Assembly: GCF_020911925.1 (NCBI RefSeq)
Contig: NZ_CP087134.1
Coordinates: 4,898,001-4,962,000, forward strand
Length of the DNA stretch: 64,000 nt
Origin: Flavobacterium cupriresistens
GTDB taxonomy: Bacteria > Bacteroidota > Bacteroidia > Flavobacteriales > Flavobacteriaceae
Direction: 5' to 3'
Part shown: one piece after another, positions 1 to 10,852 of the stretch
Layout of the letters: each line of letters starts with the position of its first letter
Position numbering within the stretch: the stretch's first letter is position 1
Translations under genes and position numbers: made by a program
The notes under the pieces: model-generated
Told to the model about the DNA's origin: nothing
The model's database searches: none
The model's input: only the letters and a program-made list of their open reading frames with translations

Positions 1-2896
1 ACTTTACAAACGAAGATCCTTTAGTAACCATAACGATCTCATTACCCAGCGATAGCATTTGATTTTCTATAGCTGTTATGGTTTTTCCACTATTTGAAAA
101 GATCAGATAAACTCCTTTTTCTTCAGATTTTTTTTCTGAGCTCTCGATTAACGATTTTTTCCAATTGTTTATATAATAGGAATTGAAAATGCTTCTTTCC
201 GCATTTTTAAAAGCGCCTCCATTATTCATCAATTGGGTAATCGGACTTACTTTAACCGGTAATGTTGTTTTGTCAAATACATAAGTAGGAGCCGGTATTT
301 TATAATGTTTTTGATAATCATAATAGGCTTCCCAGTCAACCTCAATTCCGTGTTCCCAAATACGGCCTAGAGACTCGTTAAAAAACTGATAATCATTGAC
401 ATCATTTTTTATATGCCTAATTGAATGAATAGCTGTTTGATCCGAATTATAATATTGATTTTGTTTCAGAAAAGAAGTCAAAGTATGACCAGGGCCAATT
501 TCTATATAGAGGCCATCTCCTTTTTGTAATAAATAATTTATACCGTCAAAGAAGTTCACTGTCCCTCTTAAATGAGCCACCCAATATTTTGCTGAAGTCG
601 CGTCCTCTTTGGTTATTTCTTCACCTGTCAGATTAGATACAAATGGAAATTTAGGGAACGAAAGCGTGACTTTTTTAATAATTTCTTCGTACTCTTCCAA
701 AATACTATCCATCATATCGGAATGAAAAGCATGAGAAGTTTTTAATGGCACATAACTTATGTTATTTTCACCCAGTATTTCCGTAAACTCTGAAATAGCC
801 TTTTTTGTTCCGGATGCCACAAATGAATTTGCCGTATTTATGGCAGCAATAGACACGTTTTTTGGAAGTAAAGGCTTAATCTCAGCTAGATTTACCCCAA
901 TACCAATCATATCACCTTCTTCAATTTTTGCCATTAACTCAGCTCTTTTTGTCACTACATACAGAGCGTCTTCAAATGAAAAAACCTCGCTGATGCAAGC
1001 CGCTACGTATTCTCCTAAACTATGCCCTATCATACTGTCAGGTGTAACACCTAATCTTATATAGAGTTTTGCAAAAGCGTATTCTACTAAAAATAATAAT
1101 GGCTGTGTATAAAAAGTATTATTAATTAGTTCTTTGTTAGCGGTTTCACTGTCGGTATATCCTAAGATTATACTGTAGTCTATTCCGGTTAATTTGGTTA
1201 TTATTTTAAATCCTTTGTCAATTATTGATTGAAAGAAAGGATTATTTAAATACACTTCTTTAGCCATCAGAAAATACTGGCTGCCTTGACCGGAAAACAT
1301 GAAAACAATCTTTTTTTTCCTGTTATTGCTAAGCTCCTTCTCCGGAACTGTATCAAACTGAATCAATTGATTTATCGCTTCTTCTTTATTTTTACAAACA
1401 ATATAATTTCTGTATCTGAAATCTTTACGCCCCGTGTTTAGCGTATAGGCCAGAGCAGGAATCTTAATCTCTTCATTCTTTTCTAAAAAATTTCTGAGCG
1501 TTTTTTCATAATTTTTAAGAGCTGTTTTTGTTTTAGCAGAAAAAGTAATCAGCTGGTACGAGTTTGAATCGAAATTCTCTTTTAATTCCGGAGCTTCTTC
1601 CAGAACAACATGGGCATTTGTGCCTCCAATACCGAAACTACTTACGCCGGCATTTAATAATTGATCCTGATTAGACACCCACTTTTGCAGTTTATCATTT
1701 ACATAAAAAGGCCCGGATTCAAAATTGATTTCAGGGTTTGCTTCATTATAATTTATAGAAGGAGGCAGCATCTTATTTTTAAGTGACAAAGCCGTTTTTA
1801 TAACCCCGACAATTCCTGCAACCGCATCAAGATGACCCAGATTTGATTTAACAGAACCAATGGCGCAAGAATGGTTTTTATTATAATTAAATGCTTTGTT
1901 TAAAGCCTCTATTTCAACAGGATCTCCTAATTTAGTTGCTGTTCCATGTGCTTCTATGTAACTAACATCTTCAGGGGTTATTCCGGCAAAACTATGGGCT
2001 AATTTGATACAATCGGCTTGACCATTAACACTTGGCGCTGTATATCCTACCTTTCTTTTACCATCATTATTTACCGCAGTTGCTCTGATAACGGCATAAA
2101 TATGGTCCTTATCATTTAGAGCATCTTCCAGTCTTTTTAAAACGACAACACCCACGCCCTCTCCAAAAGTAGTACCGGAGGAATCTTTGTCGAATGTTCT
2201 ACAGTGACCGTCATTTGAAAATATTAAATCATCTTCATACAAGTATCCATACTCCGTTGTCGTATTAATGCTCACCGCACCAGCCAAAGCAGTTGAACAT
2301 TCTTTTAATAATAAACTTCTACAGGCAATATGCAATGCTGTTAAGGCACTTGAACATGCTGTATTTATATAAAAACTAGGCCCTTTAAAATTTAGGCTAT
2401 ATGAAATTAAAGTACTGATGAAATTCTTATCTGCGAGTCTCGCTGTCATAAAAGAACCTACAGCATTATTTGGATTTAATAGCGTTTCAGCTCTCCAGTT
2501 TAAGTTATCTGATGCAGATAAATACAACCCTATTTTTTCTTTATATTGATCCAGATTATAGCTTGCATCTTCTAATGCCAACCAAACATGTTCGTGCATG
2601 ATTCTTATTTGGGGATCCATAAGTTCTGCTTCTTCTTTTGTGTATCCAAAAAAAGAATAATCAAAGCTTTCAGAATTGTCAATAAAGGCGCTTGATTTGA
2701 TATAATTAGGGTTTTTTAACAACTCTTTGCCTATGCCCAATTTTTCTAATTCTTCATCGTCATAAAAATGAATCAGTTCCTGCCCCTTTACAAGATTATT
2801 CCAAAAAGCTTCAATGTTTTCTGATTTATGAAACTTACCGGACATTCCAATAATTGCAATATCTTTTTTTCTTACACTATTTAATTTACTTTCCAT
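1..2896 (-). CDS. Type I polyketide synthase, KS-AT-(KR-like), 3' part beyond the left edge
   Basis: The reading frame opens at ATG 2896 and stays open to the window edge, so only about the first 965 residues are present. The start reads MESKLNSVRKKDIAIIG, a ketosynthase N-terminus. The KS active-site Cys lies in NTACSSAL (about residue 177), with its histidines in EAHGTATK (about 312) and NLGHLDAVAG (about 353). The acyltransferase has GQGSQY and GHSLGEY (about 625). Its HAFHS motif (about 722) is the form usual for malonyl-CoA selection. After the AT there is the structural part of a ketoreductase-like region, as in the other PKS of this cluster, and the rest is cut off. It is the last gene of the NRPS/PKS line visible here, 98 bases after an NRPS whose acidic tail resembles that of the other NRPS feeding a PKS. 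It should extend the peptide by one C2 unit. Confidence 0.93.
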   Translation of the reverse strand, partial: MESKLNSVRKKDIAIIGMSGKFHKSENIEAFWNNLVKGQELIHFYDDEELEKLGIGKELLKNPNYIKSSAFIDNSESFDYSFFGYTKEEAELMDPQIRIMHEHVWLALEDASYNLDQYKEKIGLYLSASDNLNWRAETLLNPNNAVGSFMTARLADKNFISTLISYSLNFKGPSFYINTACSSALTALHIACRSLLLKECSTALAGAVSINTTTEYGYLYEDDLIFSNDGHCRTFDKDSSGTTFGEGVGVVVLKRLEDALNDKDHIYAVIRATAVNNDGKRKVGYTAPSVNGQADCIKLAHSFAGITPEDVSYIEAHGTATKLGDPVEIEALNKAFNYNKNHSCAIGSVKSNLGHLDAVAGIVGVIKTALSLKNKMLPPSINYNEANPEINFESGPFYVNDKLQKWVSNQDQLLNAGVSSFGIGGTNAHVVLEEAPELKENFDSNSYQLITFSAKTKTALKNYEKTLRNFLEKNEEIKIPALAYTLNTGRKDFRYRNYIVCKNKEEAINQLIQFDTVPEKELSNNRKKKIVFMFSGQGSQYFLMAKEVYLNNPFFQSIIDKGFKIITKLTGIDYSIILGYTDSETANKELINNTFYTQPLLFLVEYAFAKLYIRLGVTPDSMIGHSLGEYVAACISEVFSFEDALYVVTKRAELMAKIEEGDMIGIGVNLAEIKPLLPKNVSIAAINTANSFVASGTKKAISEFTEILGENNISYVPLKTSHAFHSDMMDSILEEYEEIIKKVTLSFPKFPFVSNLTGEEITKEDATSAKYWVAHLRGTVNFFDGINYLLQKGDGLYIEIGPGHTLTSFLKQNQYYNSDQTAIHSIRHIKNDVNDYQFFNESLGRIWEHGIEVDWEAYYDYQKHYKIPAPTYVFDKTTLPVKVSPITQLMNNGGAFKNAERSIFNSYYINNWKKSLIESSEKKSEEKGVYLIFSNSGKTITAIENQMLSLGNEIVMVTKGSSFVK

Positions 2897-2994
2897 TATT
2901 AGAAGAAGGTCTTTATAAAAATTAATTTATCAACAGATAAAATCTACGATGCACGTTTACTATTATTGGTTTGCTCTGACTCGCAAAATTGCTC

Positions 2995-5900
2995 CTATAG
3001 AAAATCTATAATTTCATCTATTTCATCAGAAAAAGAAGCTTTCTCATTCTCCGTTTCATCTTCTGATTGATGGAATACATTCTCCATTAAGTCACTTATA
3101 TTAGAATATTGAAATAATAAAACCGGTTTAATAGTGGTATTAAACTGTGTATTAATCTCATTCAAAATCTTTATAAGTTTGATAGAATTTGCTCCGAGGT
3201 CGAAGAAGTTATCGTGAATTCCTATTTCCTGATGGCTTCTTTCTAGTTCCTTCGCTAAAATCTGAACTAATTTTTGTTCTGTTTCATTTCTGGCCGCTAC
3301 ATAATTTTCATTTGTAACAACCTTATATTCCTTAGGATCCGGAAGATCTTTATGGCTTATTTTTCCATTTGTGGTTAGAGGAAAACCATCTAATTGAACA
3401 AAATAGGAAGGGATCGCATAATCCGGTATTCTGCTGGCAAGGTATTTTCTAAGGTCCGAAGCATTTTGTACTTTACTCGAAACGAAATAGGCAATCAATT
3501 CATTTTCAGATTCATTATTTTTATTCACAACGACAGAAACCTCTTCGATATCCTCTTTATCAATTAAATAATGCTCTATTTCTTCTAATTCTATTCGATG
3601 CCCTCTAATTTTAACCTGGTTATCTTTTCTACCTAAATAAATTAAATCTCCAGTTTCTACCCATTTAACTAAATCTCCCGTTTTATATAGTCTAATGTTA
3701 CCAATTGATTCTATTTCCTGTGTCACAAACTTTGTATCGGTAAGCGCTATATTATTAAGATAGGCTCTTGCCAATCCTTCGCCATAAACATGTAATTCTC
3801 CAACTACTCCAAAAGGGACTATTTGTTGAAATTTATCTAATACCAAACAGCCTAACGTAGGTATCGGTTGCCCGATATTACTTTCGATTGAAGCAATTTC
3901 TTTTTTAGTTATTTCCTTATAAGTGACATGCACGGTTGTTTCTGTAATACCGTACATATTGATTATTTTACAATCAGGGAAATGGTTTTTCCATGTTTTT
4001 AAAGAGGATGTTATCAAAGCTTCCCCTCCGAAAATAAGATATCGGGTACTAAAAGATTTATCTGAGCCTAAAACTATTTTTTGAAGATGTTTAAAAGCTG
4101 TTGGCGTTTGATTCAATACAGTTACACCTTGCTCAGCCAAAAAGTTAGAAAAAGCATTAAAATCTTTTGTATCCTCTTTTGTCACAACTGCCAGTTTACC
4201 ACCGAAAAATAAGGCTCCAAAAATTTCCCAAACTGAAAAATCAAAATAATAGGAATGAAAAAGACACCAAACGTCATTTTCGTTGAAATCGAACTGAAAG
4301 TCTTTGTTGTAAAATAATCGAACGACATTGCGGTGTTCTATTAAAGTACCTTTAGGATTACCTGTTGTTCCTGAGGTGTAAATAACATAGGCTAAGTTAT
4401 TTGGATTGATTTTTCTACTAAAACCAGTCTTGGTATAGTGGTCTTTCTTGTTTTCGAATTCGGTAACTACAGCACCATCGATACATAATTTTATACCGCT
4501 GTCTTTTTTAATATAATCCAATCGCTCCGTTGGATAATCGATTCCTAAAGGCAGATAGGCAGCACCGGTTTTTAATATCGCCAGTATTGCTATTACCACC
4601 CATTGGCTTCGCTCCAGTAACAGACCTACTAAATCTTCTTGCTGAATAGTATTATTGTCAACTAAATACTGCGCAAACTGATTTGATATTTCATCTAATT
4701 CTTTATAGGTGTAAGAGAAATTCTCATACGTTAAAGCAATTCTCTGCGGATGTTTTAAAGCTTGCTCATTGAATAAATCAATTATTGTTTTTTCATTAGG
4801 GAAAGGGGTATCTGTTTTGTCAAAAAGAGTAACTAACAGATTCTTTTCAGATTTGCTCAAATAATTCAATGCCTTTATTGAAACATTTGGTGTCAGGATA
4901 CTGTTTTCAGCCAATTGAATAAAATGCATCATTATTCCGGACATAGTGGCTTTACTATAAACATCGGTATTATAGTTTAGTTTAAAAAGCAACTTATCGC
5001 CAATTTCGGCAAAATTTATTTCCAAATCCATTTTAGATAACTCTTCTCCTTTATCTACAATAACATTTGCCTCAATAGTATGTCCCCCTTTAATTTTATC
5101 GCCGGTATTCTGAAGCGCCATCATCATATCAAAAATGGCACTTCTACTGATATCTCTTTTGGTATTCAAATCATTTAAAATCTGATCAAACGGGTATTCC
5201 TGATGTGAGAAAGCACTTAATACTTGCTCTTTGGTTTTCTTGTAATGGGTTAAGAAATTATCTTCCGGATTAATTTTGTTTCTCAACACCAACGTGTTAA
5301 CATAAAATCCTATTTGATTTTCCAGATCTATGTGGTTTCTACCAGCCACCGGAGTACCAATAAGAAGGTCCTCATGTCCCGTATATCTGTAAACCAAAGC
5401 ATTCCAAAGTGCTAACAGGCTTATAAATAAACTGCCTTCCTGGTCTTTCGTAAAAAGCTTTAGAGAATTAGTTAACTCACTTGATAAATAGACCTCTAAA
5501 GTATTTCCTTTTTGAGTTTTTAATGGCGGTCTTGTTTTGCTACTTGGTAAGTCTATTATTGGCAACTCTCCCGACAACACCTCTGACCAATATTTTTTAT
5601 GCCCTTCCTTTTCCGGTTTATTCAATCCTTCCAGTTGACTGGCTGCATAGTCTTTGTACTGAATTGACAGTGGCGATAATTGTACTTTTTCTTTGGTCGT
5701 AAATGCTTTATAAAATGACATTACATCGTTTGCTAATACGCCCATAGACCAACCATCACCAATAATATGATGCATATTGTAATGAAAAACGTATTGATCT
5801 ACTGCAGTCTTAAGTATTGCGGCTCTTAATAAAGGCCCTTTTTCCAGATTAAATAGTTTCAATTTATCTTCTTGAATATAAGAGGATACAGCATTCATTG

Positions 5901-6387
5901 GCTGTTCTTCACCTGAAAAGTCTTCATATCCAATAAAAAAATCTACCTCGTCCTTATTCAAAACCCATTGCGATATTTGCTCTTTACTGTTCTTTTTAAA
6001 AACGGTTCTTAAAATTTCATGGCGTTCTATAACTGCAAATACGGCCTCTTGAAAAAGCTTTATGTCATAGTCTCCTTTTAATTCTACCTGCTGCGTTATA
6101 TTATAAGAGGACAAGCCTTCTTCGAATTGATCTAATACCCAAAGACGCTGTTGTGATGAAGATAACGGATACCCATCAATTGATACCGATACCGGAGCAA
6201 TTGCCAATGCTACATCACTCGTTGTTTTTTGCTCTTTTAAGTATTGAACTAAAGCTTCTTTATCTTTTTTGATTCTGGAAATAAGCTCTTGCGGTATTTC
6301 CTGATGGTTAAATTTTAGTTTTAAATCCTCCCCGTCTAATGAAATATAAATTTCATTTTCTCTTAATTCTTTTAATAAATTTTTCAT
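2995..6387 (-). CDS. NRPS module TubC-C-A-T, predicted threonine
   Basis: This is a single complete extension module of 1130 residues. Residues 1-55 look like a TubC-type docking domain. The condensation domain (about 70-500) has an intact HHIIGDGWS. The adenylation domain (about 520-1010) has YVIYTSGTTGNPKG, MYGITETT, YKTGDL and NQVKIRGHRIE. The carrier domain (about 1035-1100) has DLGANSIKL, where Ala replaces the second Gly but the phosphopantetheine Ser is kept. Read against PheA, the ten specificity residues are D-F-W-N-I-G-M-V-H-K, the well-known threonine code. The protein ends in an acidic tail, DEIDEIIDFL, and the next gene is a PKS that begins directly with its KS. It starts 9 bases after the preceding PKS stop, so it is in the same operon. 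I see no epimerase or thioesterase. Confidence 0.95.
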   Translation of the reverse strand: MKNLLKELRENEIYISLDGEDLKLKFNHQEIPQELISRIKKDKEALVQYLKEQKTTSDVALAIAPVSVSIDGYPLSSSQQRLWVLDQFEEGLSSYNITQQVELKGDYDIKLFQEAVFAVIERHEILRTVFKKNSKEQISQWVLNKDEVDFFIGYEDFSGEEQPMNAVSSYIQEDKLKLFNLEKGPLLRAAILKTAVDQYVFHYNMHHIIGDGWSMGVLANDVMSFYKAFTTKEKVQLSPLSIQYKDYAASQLEGLNKPEKEGHKKYWSEVLSGELPIIDLPSSKTRPPLKTQKGNTLEVYLSSELTNSLKLFTKDQEGSLFISLLALWNALVYRYTGHEDLLIGTPVAGRNHIDLENQIGFYVNTLVLRNKINPEDNFLTHYKKTKEQVLSAFSHQEYPFDQILNDLNTKRDISRSAIFDMMMALQNTGDKIKGGHTIEANVIVDKGEELSKMDLEINFAEIGDKLLFKLNYNTDVYSKATMSGIMMHFIQLAENSILTPNVSIKALNYLSKSEKNLLVTLFDKTDTPFPNEKTIIDLFNEQALKHPQRIALTYENFSYTYKELDEISNQFAQYLVDNNTIQQEDLVGLLLERSQWVVIAILAILKTGAAYLPLGIDYPTERLDYIKKDSGIKLCIDGAVVTEFENKKDHYTKTGFSRKINPNNLAYVIYTSGTTGNPKGTLIEHRNVVRLFYNKDFQFDFNENDVWCLFHSYYFDFSVWEIFGALFFGGKLAVVTKEDTKDFNAFSNFLAEQGVTVLNQTPTAFKHLQKIVLGSDKSFSTRYLIFGGEALITSSLKTWKNHFPDCKIINMYGITETTVHVTYKEITKKEIASIESNIGQPIPTLGCLVLDKFQQIVPFGVVGELHVYGEGLARAYLNNIALTDTKFVTQEIESIGNIRLYKTGDLVKWVETGDLIYLGRKDNQVKIRGHRIELEEIEHYLIDKEDIEEVSVVVNKNNESENELIAYFVSSKVQNASDLRKYLASRIPDYAIPSYFVQLDGFPLTTNGKISHKDLPDPKEYKVVTNENYVAARNETEQKLVQILAKELERSHQEIGIHDNFFDLGANSIKLIKILNEINTQFNTTIKPVLLFQYSNISDLMENVFHQSEDETENEKASFSDEIDEIIDFL

Positions 6388-6396
6388 TGCTTAGCC

Positions 6397-9300
6397 TCAA
6401 ATTATCAATTGATTAACCTGTATTTTATCTTCTTGTAACCATTTCTTTTCTTCTATTAACAAGGAAAGGTCGTATACCGTTTTATTTGAAAAGATCTCCG
6501 CAATTGTAATTGCGATACCTGTTTCTTTCTTCAAAATATTAATCAGCACCATCGCCTTCAATGAATCCCCTCCTAATGAAAAAAAGTCATCTTGTGTTCC
6601 AACTCCTTTTAAACCAAATAAATCCTCAAAGATTTTAACCATTTGAGATTCCTTTTCCGTTTTGGGTTCGGCATAACTGGTTTTAAGTGTTTTCCTGTTT
6701 ATTTCAGCATTCAGTATCGACTTAACTTCCTTTTTAATGGCACTTACTGGATTGTGAATATCTCTTTTGGAGACTATAATTTGTTTTATATCCTCATAAA
6801 TAAATGAGTTATGAAAAGTTGTCACTACTTCTTTTTGATTGATCCAGGGTTCTTCTTCTTGTACTCTATCCAGATTTATAATAGACCAATTGGCTTTTGC
6901 TTTTTGCAGTACTATACTATCCATTAATGCAGAGGCAGAAGCATATGCGCCATAAGAAATTCCACCTAAAAAAGAAGACAAGCTTGATATCACTTTTACA
7001 AAATCTACTTTTCTGTCTCTGGTAATTCTTTCAATATTTAAAAATCCGTTTACTCTTGGTGAAAAATGCTTTTCTATAATATTATCTGTAATCGTATTTA
7101 CTAATGCAATTTCTGTGATATCAATATTCCTTGCCATATGAACAATCCCATCAATAGTTCCATGTTCACTTTCGATACTTTCAAATGCCAGTAAAAAACT
7201 TTCATAATCCGCTATATCAACATGCAGGGAAGTGATGGTCCCTGAATACTCTTTTAGTTTTTCATATAATTGTTTCTGCTTTTTATTCCATTGCTGGGGA
7301 AATGCATTAGACAAGATTATTACATTAGCTTGGTACTCTTTTAAGAGGTGAGAGGCCAAAGCATATTCAATATCGTCTAACATTCCGATGATCAAATAAT
7401 TCCCCTTTTCTTTTATGATTGGGGCTCTGTATTTATCCTTTTGCCCTATCTCTAAAGATTCGTAATTCGGTATCCATCTGCGCCCATTTCTAAAGGCTAC
7501 CTTATAATATTTGGTTTCCATTTCCAACTCGCCGGATACTTCGAAGACTGATTTTTCGAGTTCATCATTTACATCAATATCAATAGAAGTGGCATATATA
7601 TTGACAAACTCCTGAGTTAAAACGTTTAACATAGTCTCCGTGTGCTGATTGATGTTAGTGCTGTTTTCTGCTCCGGTAACTGTATTATTTTTATCATTAA
7701 TTACAGCTATTTTCTTAGGTTCCGTTATTTCGTCTAACTTAAAAGCTTTAATTATTGTTTGAATAGTATTAAACGTAAGGTTATAGTCCTGATACTTTCT
7801 ATGTACTTCAGTAGCATTCTTATGAGACAGCTCCCAAGCATAAATAATAAAATCGAACTTGAAATTTACTGTTCTTAAATGCGAGTTAAGCTCCTCATAA
7901 TCTCCTAACACCTCAGGATTTACAATTATCTTATTAGGATTTTCCGCTTCAAATCGTTCTCCTTTGACAATTTCAATTATATGTTTTCCATCTGTCTTTA
8001 ATTTTTTGATCAATTCATTGTTAAATAATGATCCATCATTAAAAAAAAGATATTTCTCGGCTTTAGAAAATAGAGTTCCTTTGTTTTTACTTCTTGGAAT
8101 ATATTTCCATGAAAGTATATACACGGATTCTGAAATTTCTTTTTTTCCGGGTTCCAAAGCATCTCTCTTTAGAAAATTTTCGTCTATCGTTACTTTAGAC
8201 GGAACATCATAACGATCAAAATCATAGGTAGGAATTGAGAGTCTGTTCGGTTTTCCTCCCTCATAATAAACCTCCCAATTAATGTCTATTCCATTGCTCC
8301 ATAACTGTCCTAAAAAATCTGCAAAATACTTGTCGTCATCTACTGTTTCTTTATGATGTTTTACGGTAGTTATTACATCGTTTTCCAAATTTATATTCTG
8401 GCTCTTTTTATAAAATGTTGCCAATGTTCTGCCAGGCCCTACTTCTATAAATAAAGAATTATTGAGAGCTATAAGCTCTTTTATTCCTTTTTCAAATTCT
8501 ACTTTTTCTAATATGTGATTAGACCAATATTTTATTGAAGTGCTTTCTTCATCAGTTATAAATTTTCCGGTTATGTTAGAAATAAATGGTATTTCAGACT
8601 TTTGGAGTGTTATGCTTTCTAATTCTTTTTCAAAATCTTCCTGTATTTCATTCATCATTGTTGAATGAAAAGCATGTGATGTTTTTAATAGTACAAATGG
8701 AATTTCTTCCTCCTCTAATTGTTTTTTAACTAAAGCGATACTTGTTTCTGTACCGGAAACAACAAAAGAATCATGAGCATTTATTGCGGCAACAGAAACA
8801 CCCTCAATTATTTCTTTTTTGATCTGGTTAATTGATATTCCAATGCTTAACATCTCTCCTTTTGGGACTTTTGACATTAATTCGGCTCTTTTAGCGACAA
8901 TTTTCAAAGCGTCTTTAAAAGTAAAAACCCCACCAATTGTAGCTGCGACATATTCTCCCAGACTATGACCAATCATATAATTGGGTTTAACACCAATAGA
9001 AATCAGCAATTGAGCAAGTGTATATTCAAACAAAAAGAGAATCGGTTGGGTAAACAACGTTTCGTTTATTCTCGTATCTGCTACTGCGTCAGCATTAAAT
9101 AAGATATTTTTATAATCAAAATCGTTAAATTCCTTTAAATACAGTAACCCCTGGTCTAACGTTTCTTTGAATAAAGGGTAGGTTTGATAAAGCTCTTTAC
9201 CCATATTCACATATTGGCTTCCTTGACCGGAAAACATAAAGATTATATTATTTTTAGGAGAAAGAGCGGTTGCGAACGTATTCTTATCCTTGAGAGCTTG

Positions 9301-10800
9301 TATCAAATCATCGCCTTCTTTTACAATCAGGTATTTTCTAAAATCAAATTGTTTTCTTCCTATTTGTAAGGTATAGGATAAGTCTTCTATACTTAACTCT
9401 TTTTTATGCTCAATAAATTTTAAAAGCTTCTCTTCATAACGCTCCAGAGCATTTTCTGTCTGAGCAGAATATCGAACTAATTTATATTTAGATTTTACTT
9501 TTGTATTCTCATTTAGGGGTGCTTCCTGAAGAATTACATGAATATTTGTTCCGCCAATTCCCAACGAACTAACGCCGGCCGTACGAGCCTTTCCATCCAC
9601 ATTTTCCCATTTTTTAGAAGAATGATTGACATAGAATGGACCTTCATTAAAATTGATCGTTGGATTAGGGCTTTCATAATGTAAACTTGCCGGAATAGTT
9701 TTATGGTTTAGTGACAAAGCTGTTTTTATTAATCCTGCAATTCCTGCTGCCTCGTCGGCGTGCCCCATATTTGATTTTACCGTACCAATAGCACACTTAT
9801 GGCTGGTGCTATTATTAAATGCAATATTTAGGGATTCTATTTCGATAGGATCTCCGATTTTAGTACCTGTACCATGAGCTTCTATATAAGAAATATCTTC
9901 CGGCTCAACTCCTGCTATTTTATGAGCCAACTTTATACATTCTATTTGTCCCGTAACACTGGGCATTGTATATCCGGCTTTGGCATTTCCATCGTTATTC
10001 ATGGCAGAACCTTTTATAACGGCATAAATATTATCATTGTCCTTAATTGCTTCTTCCAGTCTTTTTAAAACAACTACACCGGCACCATCAGAACCAATTG
10101 TCCCCGATGATTGACTATCAAAACTTCGATTATGCCCGTCGATTGACATGATCGATCCTTCCTGATATTTATAGCCGTAATCATTTTCTGAAAGTAATCT
10201 TATACCCCCCACTACAGCAGTTCCGCATTCACTTAAAAGCAAACTGCGGCAGGCCAGATGCACCGTACTTAAGGATGTTGAGCAAGCGGTATCAATAAAA
10301 TAACAAGGTCCTTTAAAATTTAATTTATGTGCTATCAGAGAGGCCATAAAATTGGGGTTAGACATCTTACTCTTCGTCAATTCATCAACATTAACATCAT
10401 TTGTCAAAGACGTATATAAACTCCAATTTAAATCCTTGTTAGCACCTAAAAAGACTCCGATTTTTTTAGTATATCGCTCTATATCACATGCAGCATCTTC
10501 TATAGCTTCCCAAACCAAATGATGCATCATCCTTGTTTGAGGATTCATTATTCTTGCTTCGTCCAGTGTATATTTAAAAAAGGGGTAGTCAAAGAAATTT
10601 GTATTGGCTACAAATGAGGCCGCTTTTATGTAATTTTTACGGTTCAACACTTTTTTTTCAATACCTTTTTCTTTCAGCTCATCGTCTGTAAAAAAATGGA
10701 TCAATTCTTTTTCCTCCACCAGATTTTTCCAAAACTCCTCTATATTATCTGATTTTGGAAACCTTCCCGACAATCCAATTATAGCTATATCTTTTTTCAT
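6397..10800 (-). CDS. Type I polyketide synthase KS-AT-KR-ACP with a degenerate KR cofactor motif
   Basis: This is one PKS extension module of 1467 residues. It opens with the KS (MKKDIAIIGLSG; catalytic Cys in DTACSTSL about residue 171; EAHGTGTK; SNMGHADEAAG). The AT has GQGSQYVNMG, GHSLGEYVAA (about 611) and HAFHS (about 709), which suggests malonyl-CoA. A KR-like domain spans about 1130-1330 and keeps the SSLSSFLGG and AYASASA segments where the catalytic Ser and Tyr lie. Its dinucleotide-binding loop reads LIIGMLDDIEYALA instead of the usual GGxGxxG pattern, so I infer reduced or lost NADPH binding. The ACP has FFSLGGDSLKAM (about 1408). No DH, ER or MT is seen. It sits between the Gly module and the Thr module, so it should insert a C2 unit, probably with the beta-keto group kept. 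The tail IQVNQLII precedes an NRPS with a docking domain. Confidence 0.95.
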   Translation of the reverse strand: MKKDIAIIGLSGRFPKSDNIEEFWKNLVEEKELIHFFTDDELKEKGIEKKVLNRKNYIKAASFVANTNFFDYPFFKYTLDEARIMNPQTRMMHHLVWEAIEDAACDIERYTKKIGVFLGANKDLNWSLYTSLTNDVNVDELTKSKMSNPNFMASLIAHKLNFKGPCYFIDTACSTSLSTVHLACRSLLLSECGTAVVGGIRLLSENDYGYKYQEGSIMSIDGHNRSFDSQSSGTIGSDGAGVVVLKRLEEAIKDNDNIYAVIKGSAMNNDGNAKAGYTMPSVTGQIECIKLAHKIAGVEPEDISYIEAHGTGTKIGDPIEIESLNIAFNNSTSHKCAIGTVKSNMGHADEAAGIAGLIKTALSLNHKTIPASLHYESPNPTINFNEGPFYVNHSSKKWENVDGKARTAGVSSLGIGGTNIHVILQEAPLNENTKVKSKYKLVRYSAQTENALERYEEKLLKFIEHKKELSIEDLSYTLQIGRKQFDFRKYLIVKEGDDLIQALKDKNTFATALSPKNNIIFMFSGQGSQYVNMGKELYQTYPLFKETLDQGLLYLKEFNDFDYKNILFNADAVADTRINETLFTQPILFLFEYTLAQLLISIGVKPNYMIGHSLGEYVAATIGGVFTFKDALKIVAKRAELMSKVPKGEMLSIGISINQIKKEIIEGVSVAAINAHDSFVVSGTETSIALVKKQLEEEEIPFVLLKTSHAFHSTMMNEIQEDFEKELESITLQKSEIPFISNITGKFITDEESTSIKYWSNHILEKVEFEKGIKELIALNNSLFIEVGPGRTLATFYKKSQNINLENDVITTVKHHKETVDDDKYFADFLGQLWSNGIDINWEVYYEGGKPNRLSIPTYDFDRYDVPSKVTIDENFLKRDALEPGKKEISESVYILSWKYIPRSKNKGTLFSKAEKYLFFNDGSLFNNELIKKLKTDGKHIIEIVKGERFEAENPNKIIVNPEVLGDYEELNSHLRTVNFKFDFIIYAWELSHKNATEVHRKYQDYNLTFNTIQTIIKAFKLDEITEPKKIAVINDKNNTVTGAENSTNINQHTETMLNVLTQEFVNIYATSIDIDVNDELEKSVFEVSGELEMETKYYKVAFRNGRRWIPNYESLEIGQKDKYRAPIIKEKGNYLIIGMLDDIEYALASHLLKEYQANVIILSNAFPQQWNKKQKQLYEKLKEYSGTITSLHVDIADYESFLLAFESIESEHGTIDGIVHMARNIDITEIALVNTITDNIIEKHFSPRVNGFLNIERITRDRKVDFVKVISSLSSFLGGISYGAYASASALMDSIVLQKAKANWSIINLDRVQEEEPWINQKEVVTTFHNSFIYEDIKQIIVSKRDIHNPVSAIKKEVKSILNAEINRKTLKTSYAEPKTEKESQMVKIFEDLFGLKGVGTQDDFFSLGGDSLKAMVLINILKKETGIAITIAEIFSNKTVYDLSLLIEEKKWLQEDKIQVNQLII

Positions 10801-10852
10801 TTCGTACGTAACATTAGATTCTTCAATTAATTCACCACTTCTTTTATTAATC

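Noticed and set aside
759..1064. Plus-strand open frame inside the partial PKS
   Set aside because: It is antisense to the conserved AT domain. The same holds for other long antisense frames in the NRPS genes, such as 16255-16602 and 21846-22190.
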